Source: Sipunculus nudus | Taxonomy: Eukaryota; Annelida; Sipuncula; Golfingiida; Sipunculidae | Assembly (NCBI GenBank): GCA_026874595.1 | Contig: CM049309.1 | Location: 96,308,723-96,372,722 of the forward strand | Length of the DNA: 64,000 nucleotides | Direction: 5' to 3' | In this document: in pieces, positions 57,250 through 64,000 of the stretch | Layout of the letters: each line of letters begins with the position of its first letter | Position numbering within the stretch: the first letter of the stretch is position 1 | Translations under genes and position numbers: made by a program | The notes under the pieces: model-generated | Told to the model about the DNA's origin: nothing | What the model saw: only the letters and a program-made list of their open reading frames with translations | Databases searched by the model: none

Positions 57250-57728
57250 CATAAATAAAACATTTGGTTACCATATTACTGTGTTTAATCATTCATAATC
57301 TCAGGTTTCAGGAATAAGATCATTATGGTAAGTTTGTCCTAGTAGAGACTACAATCGTAGTTTGTCCTAGTAGAAGCTCTGATCCAACTAGTACATTTAA
57401 ATATGATTGGAGTTTGTCCTAATAGAGACCACGATCGGAGTTTGTCCTAGTAGAATCGCCGATTCTACTAGTAGAAAGTCTAATTATGTTGTGGTCTCTG
57501 GTTGATCGGAGTTTGTCCTAGTAGAGGCCATGATCGGAGTTTGTCCTAGTAGAGGCTATGATCGGAGTTAGTCCTAGTAGAGGCTATGATCAGAGTTTGT
57601 CCTAGTAGAGGCTATGATCGGAGTTTGTCCTATATAGTAGGATCGCCGATCCTACTAGTAGAAAGTCTGATCGGAGTTTCTTCTAGTAGAAAGTCCGATT
57701 CTACTGGGTCGGAGTTTGTCCTGTGACA
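57250..57728 (-). repeat. F1 right arm
   Basis: Reverse-complement counterpart of the left arm: ATAAATAAAACATTTGGTTA ... AATCTCAGGTTTCAGGAATA ... then 28-bp units GTTTGTCCTAGTAGAGGCTA-TGATCGGA. It has about three more 28-mers than the left arm, so arm lengths differ (about 480 versus 407 bp). Confidence 0.85.
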
Positions 57729-57906
57729 TATATATATTTATATATATATATATTTATATATATATATATTTATATATATATATATATATATATGGTATAT
57801 GTATATATATATATTGTGCGGCGGCACGGGTGGTACATCGGGGTGGGGGGGGGGGGCATGGGCGGTACATCGGGGGCGGGGCATGGGCGATACATCGGGG
57901 AGGGGG
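57729..57906. repeat. TA microsatellite and GC-rich 26-bp minisatellite
   Basis: 57729-57813 is an interrupted TA/TATT tract. 57818-57906 holds three imperfect units of GGTACATCGGGG(n)GGGGCATGGGC, the most GC-rich spot outside the promoter. Open frames here are artefacts. Confidence 0.9.
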
Positions 57907-57996
57907 GTTAAATAACCCATTTAAGTTATTTCAGGAATTATGAACTGTGCAATAGAACCAATCTAATGTTAGGTGAATGGTCTCTGTATAGGCAAG

Positions 57997-59020
57997 TTGA
58001 TTGATTGATCTTTATTTCCCTTCACACATTCGTTGGAAGAGTTCAATACATGTTTTTAATAATGAACAATTAACAAAATACAGTTTTGTGAAAACAAACG
58101 AAACATTAGCCAGATGCACGATGCATATTACGTAATTAATTATACTGACAATACGAACCTGTTTTCTATATGGATCTGAAAAAAATTGTCCCAATAACAC
58201 TATGAAGTAACCTACGGATTGAAATATATTTTGCTTTATTGTCAGATGGCAAATCCATTAAAGATCTGAGGAATCTTTATTTTTGCCACTCAATACGTCT
58301 TTTAATCGGAATCCACCCACATTCCCCTTGAAATATCATTATGTGTACGTCTCTTAAATCCCTGAATTAGTCTTGCCGTTTTTGTTTGTTGTATCTCTGT
58401 GAGTATTCCGTACGTTATAGTGAGATTATTCCACAATTCACAGCCGTGTAGCACAGAATGTAAGCACAACTTTTCCTATATAGTAGCAGATGTTAACGGA
58501 TTAAGTCCTATTTTCTTAATACCAGCACCACTTAATAATGCCATGACCCTTTTCCCCTGATTGCACATGTGATTTCTTTCTTTGACGAGAAATATGAGCA
58601 TTAGTAAACCCCAACGTGCGCAAATGCGAGACTGCCTCAATGTTTCGGGCCCTAGTACCCAATGTCGCTTAGTTGTATTCTTTCTGTTCTGTTTTTTTTT
58701 CTCCCCAAACACAAAACATTTTTTTGCAAGAGAAAACTAACCTCCGCTTCCTAGGATAGACAATAGGCCCTGTGCATCATTCTGTCGAGCTCAATCTTTG
58801 TCAAATAATACCGTATACCGTCCGTATCATCCGCATAACTGATGGACCCAACTCTCTTATCAAAGCATTTTAGTCCATCTAATATATGCTTACCCGATCA
58901 TACATATCATCTTGGTATAACACATAGAAGAACACCGATAACAGTCCCCCTTGTTTAATACCTCTAATTACTGTAAATGAATCCCCATCCAGCAATACAG
59001 CCTTTGTCGATCCCTCTAAC
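57997..59020 (-). pseudogene. decayed LINE (LINE-C), RT C-terminal part
   Basis: The minus strand from 59020 downward reads RGIKQGGLLSVFFYVLYQDDMY (motif B region, frameshifted), then ILDGLKCFDKRVGSISYADD (YADD motif C), then FGEKKK...LG...GIKKIGLNPLTSATI (58712-58476). The last part matches the thumb/connection region of a LINE different from its neighbours. The 3' end is GGGAAATAAAGATCAATCAATCAAC (58020-57997), a short ATCA repeat instead of poly(A). The 5' part is cut off exactly where the poly(A) of LINE-A begins. Multiple stops and shifts; not functional. Confidence 0.72.
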
Positions 59021-59431
59021 AAATTTTTTTTTTATTGCATTTATATACATAAATATATCACAACAATAACAACACTTTTACATTGAATAACAAACAGCAA
59101 TTACATATAGTTTATTACATAAACACAATAACATGAGGAATTATAAATAGCTATATCTTATTTACCAGATTCTGTATTATTTAATTTCCCCATAACAACA
59201 TACGACATTAAACTTGACAAATAGACATACATTATTAATCAGAATAGCAAACATTTCATGCATACATATTTAACTCATATATATGGAAATTAGAGAGTAT
59301 CTATAATTAGAAAAAAAATAATGAAACATTTCATTTGTCACTGATTATCTTATCTGAGGCATTAACTGATTCCACTTTTTTAAATGGAATTCTATTTTTC
59401 CTTTCTTTTCAGCAATAATATATTCCTCTTT

Positions 59432-60467
59432 TTAAAGAGATATTACTAAAGACTTAAACTTAGAGAAGAGATCTGTTTCGCTTTTACATTCCTTTCCATT
59501 ATATATGGTGAGTTTATACAGTACAATAATAGTGTTGACCATAATGTTACTGTCATCAACAGGCAGCACTCCAAAAATTATGGCATTTGATGTGAAGTCT
59601 GGCATATATATTTCAACTTGTTTCAACCAATCACATATTTTAAAATATAAATTCTTTGTAACCATACATTGACAAAACAGGTGGAATAATGTTTCCTTAT
59701 ATGAAAAGCAATAATCACATCTGTCACTCCCTATTAATTTCCATTTATACAGCTGATCATTGACTGGTAAATAATTATTTAAGATTTTATACTGGAATTC
59801 TCTGGTGTATCTGTCCAATGAAATATAATATATAGCTGAGAAACGTTGTTCTTTTTCTTGAATAGATACATCCAAGTATTCATCCCATTTATTATTTCTG
59901 ATACTAGTTATATCACATATGCATCTCGTATAGATTAATTTTGAACATAACTGTGTATGTGTACACAGGTGTACAATTTATTACATCAGCCCATGACATC
60001 AATAACTTCTTATTAAACATTGGTATTAACTTTGGAATTGTGTTTACATCAAGATTTGTTCTTATGAAGGCAACACCTCCAATTTTTTCCAAATGTTTTG
60101 TTACCAACTTGGTCCAAGGATTTCCTTGTTCAAGAATAAGTCTTTTTATCCATAAAACTTGCTGAGCTTTTATCATTAATCTAACATCTGGTAGATTCAG
60201 ACCGCCTTTACTGTATGGACTGACTGCAGTGTTATACTTCACCTTTGGTTTTTTACCATTTCAAACAAATTTATTTACTGCACTTTGTATATATTCAATA
60301 AAACCTTTCGGTGGTTCACACATGTTTGTCACATATAAAATATTTGATATAATGAGAGACCGAACCACTTCAATTTTACCATATATTGTCAATGAACGTT
60401 GTTGCCATAAGTTGAGTATTTGGATTATTTTTTCTTTAAGTCTGGTGAAATTTTTTTCCATAACCAT
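59432..60467 (-). pseudogene. LINE-A thumb and C-terminal zinc-knuckle-like region
   Basis: 60467-60261: IIQILNLWQQRSLTIYGKIE-VVRSLIISNILY (connection region). 60242-59913: SKGGLNLPDVRLMIKAQQVLWIKRL. 59875-59432: FQYKILNNYLPVNDQLYKW then CDYCFSYKETLFHLFCQC, a CX2CX7HX4C motif typical of L1-group ORF2 C-termini. The three segments are in adjacent but different frames, so the copy is inactive. Confidence 0.82.
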
Positions 60468-60538
60468 ATCAGAATCATAGGAAAAATATATACCTAAAAT
60501 TCGTATAACATTTGAATATAAATTAACCCATTTACAAT

Positions 60539-61262
60539 TTATTGACTTATTTTGATTATATTTATACCTGCCAAGCCATGCGGCCTCTGATTTTTCATAT
60601 AATTTACTTCAAAAGAAGTGTAATGTGAAAAACACCTTAAAACTTTCACTAACTCATCACAAGAATTTACATCTTGAAGGAAGAAAGTCGAATCATCGGC
60701 AAACATACACATTTTATGCTCTATGGATGACAAAGTAATGCCTCTAATATTTTTATTTGTACGAATTCGTTGTGCTAAAACTTTCAATACAAACATAAAC
60801 AGATAACATGCCATAGGATCCCCTTGGCGAGTGCCCCTTTCTACTGAAAAATAATGACTAGTCACTCCATTATTGATAAATGCACTCTCTAAATTAGTAT
60901 ACATAGTCTTTATCCATGAAATAAAACAATCACCAAATCCAGTTTTCCTTAATACACAGTACATAAATGTGTGATCAATTGAGTCAAAGTCTGCAGCAAA
61001 CATAATACCAGATATATCTTTTTGTTTACAATAATACATGACATCTTGAATTAGCCTGATCGGTTCACCAATAAATCTCCCTTTGATAAAAGCACTTTGT
61101 TCTTTAGGTATAATCTTAGGGAATATTTTTTCATTCTCTCAACAAGTGCTTTACCAAGTATTTTATAATCAACATTAATTAGGCTAATGGGTCGCCATGA
61201 CTTAATGTAACGTGTATCTTTTCCTGGTTTCTCGAGTAATTATTTTTCCAATTTTTCATAAT
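60539..61262 (-). pseudogene. LINE-A reverse transcriptase core
   Basis: 61262-61100: LEKPGKDTRYIKSWRPISLI-NVDYKILGKALVERMK, then a one-base frameshift, then PKIIPKEQSAFIKGRFIGEP-IRLIQDV. 61039-60539: FAADFDSIDH (motif A region), NNGVTSHYFSVERGTRQGDP (motif B), KMCMFADDSTFF (motif C, FADD intact, 60703-60692). Relative to related elements as I remember them (ADFEKAFDSIDH), motif A lacks four residues (EKAF), an apparent 12-nt in-frame deletion beside the catalytic Asp. Confidence 0.85.
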
Positions 61263-61585
61263 ATACCATCTTTTATCCGTTAATCCAAATTTGTGTATTT
61301 TATAAAGTTAGCCGTTCCAACATACCCTGTCATAAGCTTTTTCACAATCTAAACAATCTTACTTCCTCCCTGAAGTGAATATGAAGCAGTTATGTTACTG
61401 CATTTCTTACGGCATGCATGCAAATTGTCGATGATTAGGAAATCCCTTTTAATTTTTCAGGGCTGGATTCTTTCCAATAAATCTTTCACAGATTTTTTTG
61501 CTTATAACTGGTTCAAGGTTAGTCCTCTATATGAATCAATTTTGCGTTCAGGTTTTCATTGCCTAGATAGGGATTATGATAGGGA

Positions 61586-62400
61586 TTATGAGGCTATGTT
61601 TGAATGATTTAGGAATATAAGCATATCGAATGATTGCACAAAATAACCTTGACACTTTCCCAAGCAGATCCATCCCGGTTTTTTAAAGTGTTCATATGAT
61701 AACATATCATATCCCGGTGCTTTACCATTAGAAAGTTGTCGAATTATACGCTTAAATTCCTCACTAGATCCCGGCTTAGATAAACAAGCGGTTGGGTCCA
61801 TGTTTTTGGACATTTATATTTATCTCAACTACCCTTTAACTATAGTATTATTATAAAAACGTGATATCAAATTTAACAAAGTCCTCATCTGATGCAGTAA
61901 GCAGTTTATCAAAATGCGTTTTCCATCGATATCTCGGCTCTGCTGGGTTACTGCATTCTACCCTATCTTCAACGATTTGATGAAATGTTGGCGTTGGTTC
62001 CCGTTTTACCCTAATATTTTTCTAAAACAACTTTACATCCAACTCCTCTATATATAGTATCCAGTTTGTTGTATTCCCGTTGTTCAAACTGCATAGCTTT
62101 ATTCCTTAGTAATTTATCAAAAATCTTTTTCGAAGCTTTATAATTTTAAAAATACTGACCACCCCCCCCCCCCCCCCCCCCCCCCACCCCCGTTAAGGTT
62201 AATCCACTGAATCCTCAGTTCCCTCTGTTTACTGTGAGCTTCCTCCAGCCTTATATCCCAGTAAGGACGTTTATAAGAACAATAATTAGATCGAGGTATA
62301 CTGTCCAAAGATGTCCTATAAAACACATTCTACAATATTATTAGCATACGTGTCAGAACAGTCCCTAATAATATCATTCAACATATTATATCCTTGAAGC
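61586..62400 (-). pseudogene. LINE-A linker and RT N-terminus
   Basis: 62326-62138 reads KRPYWDIRLEEAHSKQRELR, the Trp-containing linker typical of LINEs, then runs into a C24 homopolymer (62162-62185). 61813-61586 contains EFKRIIRQLSNGKAPGYDML-SYEHFKK, the first RT block. The pieces are in different frames. Confidence 0.75.
62162..62185. repeat. C24 homopolymer
   Basis: Uninterrupted C run within the LINE-A linker, followed by ACCCCC. Read on the minus strand it gives a poly-Gly stretch that the ORF would not normally have. Length is likely unstable and prone to assembly error. Confidence 0.9.
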
Positions 62401-62519
62401 AGCCCACTTAGGGCCCGTTTATTAAAATTAGTATCTGCTCTGTACCATCTAAATATCGGCCTAAATTTTGGTATGTAATGAGGCATACTGTAGATGACCT
62501 CTATACTTGTATACCGAGT

Positions 62520-63314
62520 TATGATCTGTTGGGTTTAAGACATTATCCTCATCCACAATGAATCCTTTAATGTCCATCAGTTGTCCTCTAGACATACATA
62601 TATGGTCAATTTGAGAACCAATGCCCTTAACCAGGCAAATATAAGTATCAGTCGCTCCATTACATATATGCTACTACATATCAGTAACTTCATGTTGTTA
62701 CAATTGAGAGACTCGAGAAATAATTTCCCCCTGTAAGCTTGGGAGCCTTTTGCGTTCGGACCAGACAAAGGAGCTATAACATTAATATATCTCCAATCAT
62801 TATAACCTGCCCCCACTGACTTAAAAATCATGCAAGGCTTGAAGCTCATCAATAGTCTCCCTCACTAGACAAAGGAGCTATAACATTAATATATCTCCAA
62901 TCATTATAACCTGCCCCCACTGACTTAAAAATCATGCAAGGCTTGAAGCTCATCAATGGTCTCCCTATAGAAATCAATAGGATAAATCGATGACGGCATA
63001 TACACATTTATCAAATATATTGGTCTTTGCCCTTCAACTCGTAATTTTAAACATATTATTCTATCATTTCCACTTAATTCCCTCAATAGTTCTACAGCAT
63101 AATCTAAATTCTTATTCCATAATGTAGCCACACGGCCTTTTCTAATTCTTCTTTCGTCATATACAGATAAGCCAGCATCACATTTTACATATGCCATAAA
63201 ATCACTGTCTAGGGTATCTAGATAATCTTTAAAATCTGGATATAGATGCTGTTCCTGAAGACAGAGAAAGTCACATCGCCTTAAGAATACATTAATATAA
63301 GCAAACGATGACAT
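62520..63314 (-). pseudogene. LINE-A AP-like endonuclease domain, disrupted
   Basis: DFLCLQEQHL (catalytic Glu), GRVATLWNKNLDYAVELL, ICLKLRVEGQRPIYLINVYM (63314-62925), then NDWRYINVIAPLSGPN (62852 on). A further frame gives ATDTYICLVKGIGSQIDHIC (IDHI motif, 62660-62600). The domain is split by a 104-bp tandem duplication (62763-62866 and 62867-62970). Because 104 is not a multiple of three, it shifts the frame. Confidence 0.82.
62763..62970. repeat. 104-bp tandem duplication
   Basis: Two adjacent copies (62763-62866, 62867-62970) containing AGACAAAGGAGCTATAACAT and ATGCAAGGCTTGAAGCTCAT. They are identical apart from one visible base near the end (AATAGTCT/AATGGTCT) and so are very recent. 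Short homology CAGACAAAG/TAGACAAAG at the junction. Confidence 0.95.
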
Positions 63315-64000
63315 GGCACCACGACATTAATATGAGGTAATATTCAGAGAGACGATAAAGTTATGTATCGAGATTTACATTGAAGAAAACATCCCTTAAC
63401 TAAGAGTTTATAAATTGTAAGTAATTCAAACGAAAAATCTAATCTCTAGAGTTTTTATTTTCCCTAAAAAGTCAGATTGATATCATCCAACACATTACTA
63501 ACTGCTGATACCCCTTTTGTGTCTTTCCTACAGATCAATTTACTTTTTCGTGTTTCAGGTACACGCTCACATGCGAGATCGTACAGTGCACCCCATGTAA
63601 CACTGACAGTATCAATGTCCCCCAGACTTTCTTTTAGCTCCTCAATAAAGCTCTTTCTGTCTAAGTGGCCAAACTTTTATTTAACGTTTTAAAAAAATCT
63701 CCAGCTCTGTCTGGGTGGCTCAGTTCGAAAATGTGGTCATCAAAACTTTACGGAATGACCCCATTTAAAGAATCAGTTCCGTGTCAAAACTGGAATTGTG
63801 TTGATTCAAATTACTCATGAATTCCACGTAAATTGGTTGTTACATAAGATCTGTTGTGATTCTTTTTTAGATCAGCGTTCTTGCAAATCCAGACCACCAT
63901 CGAGATTCTGAACTGACGTGCCAAGACATGCATGCATTTACAAATAACCACTATGGGGTATTAGCCAGAGAGATACCCTGCAGGAAGACCAATGCCAATG
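63315..64000 (-). other. sequence upstream of LINE-A endonuclease, possible ORF1 remnant
   Basis: A minus-strand frame (63464-63680) is open for about 70 codons without an ATG: KSFIEELKESLGDIDTVSVT-WGALYDLACERVPETRKSK and so on to VSNVLDDINLTF and TAG. It lies where a LINE ORF1 or 5' region would be. No domain is recognised and no zinc knuckle is visible. The remainder to 64000 has no supported feature. Confidence 0.3.

Larger units (their letters stand above)
53809..57728. mobile_element. 3.9-kb foldback-like element F1
   Basis: The left terminus TGTCACAGGACAAACTCCGA (53809 on) and right terminus, its reverse complement ending CCTGTGACA (57719-57727), are inverted repeats. They lie inside TATATA on both sides. 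Arms run to about 54215 on the left and from about 57250 on the right and are made of 28-bp tandem sub-repeats (GGACAAACTCCGATCGTAGT-CTCTACTA), palindromes TAGAATCG.CGATTCTA and TTTCTACTAGTAGAAA, and an inner non-repetitive segment (GAAACCTGAGAT...CAGTAATATTTTAACCAAATG) that also pairs. Inside are a duplicated ~150-bp segment and a complete E-family element. No transposase is recognised. The structure is like foldback transposons. Confidence 0.8.
59021..63314 (-). mobile_element. decayed L1/Tx1-like LINE (LINE-A), nearly full ORF2
   Basis: A contiguous minus-strand series covers endonuclease, RT, thumb and C-terminal CxxC motif, followed by a 3' UTR (59034-59430, with AATAAA-type signals) and a short poly(A) (A10, complement of 59024-59033). 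ORF1 is not clearly seen. Several frameshifts, a 104-bp duplication and a 24-base C-run break the frame. Poly(A) and motif style suggest the L1/Tx1 side of the LINE tree; exact clade is uncertain. Confidence 0.82.

Noticed and set aside
63590-63615. TGTAACACTGACAGTATCA resembling the 78-bp repeat at 3 kb
   Set aside because: Only about 19 bases of similarity, in a different context and 60 kb away; probably coincidence.

Overview
Organism and overall character. This is eukaryotic, intron-like DNA that is AT-rich and densely loaded with repeats. Several features point to a mollusc, most likely a bivalve: repeats built on GACCTTGACCTTTGACC, a repeat family whose ends carry ACCCATGGGTCAC and a hairpin reading CTCAGATGACTTATAGTCAG, non-autonomous Helitron/Helentron-like elements (HINE-like) with internal tandem units, a V-type SINE and decayed LINEs. 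The species was not identified.

The one real gene. Two coding exons of a ZSWIM4/5/6-type SWIM zinc-finger protein lie on the minus strand. Exon 1 (49607-49970) encodes the N-terminus with a BC-box-like motif. Exon 2 (27255-27345) continues the same reading frame exactly, reading G-FHLSGTV...EPEKVFSVSISFD-R across consensus splice sites. Intron 1 is about 22.3 kb. Intron 2 takes up the rest of the window down to base 1, and the exons holding the SWIM zinc finger must lie beyond it. The only CpG-rich sequence (about 49.3-50.7 kb) is the presumed promoter, with E2F-like and NRF1-like sites, a possible TATA-like element and an upstream AUG overlapping the main start.

Layout. 1-27254 is intron 2: tandem arrays with monomers of 29, 78, 38, 34, 37, 30, 90/77, 46 and 30 bp, three CTAG-ended Helitron-like elements (3403-10256), ERE-bearing repeats (10.8-11.4, 17.2-18.6 and 26.6-27.0 kb) and large E-family elements. 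27346-49606 is intron 1: an E element interrupted by a Helitron-like fragment (30.6-32.6 kb), a 3.3-kb minisatellite with higher-order structure (34.9-38.2 kb), another E copy (38.3-40.3 kb), a 48-bp array (40.9-42.5 kb), a tRNA-derived SINE (44.2 kb) and a 626-bp inverted-repeat element (46.98-47.60 kb). 50.8-64 kb is upstream of the gene: three different decayed LINEs, all on the minus strand (51.3-53.6, 58.0-59.0 and 59.0-63.3+ kb), and a 3.9-kb foldback-like element (53.81-57.73 kb) whose arms are tandem 28-mers and which holds a complete E element.

Most open reading frames here come from tandem arrays or decayed retroelements, not genes. The most notable structures are: (i) a set of Helitron-like elements sharing CTAG ends, a terminal hairpin, AA flanks and an ACTTTGT loop while their bodies differ; (ii) two inverted-repeat elements with TGTCA...TGACA ends in TA repeats; (iii) repeats carrying nuclear-receptor half-site arrays and perfect estrogen-response-element consensus sites inside a gene intron; (iv) minisatellites with clear higher-order structure.
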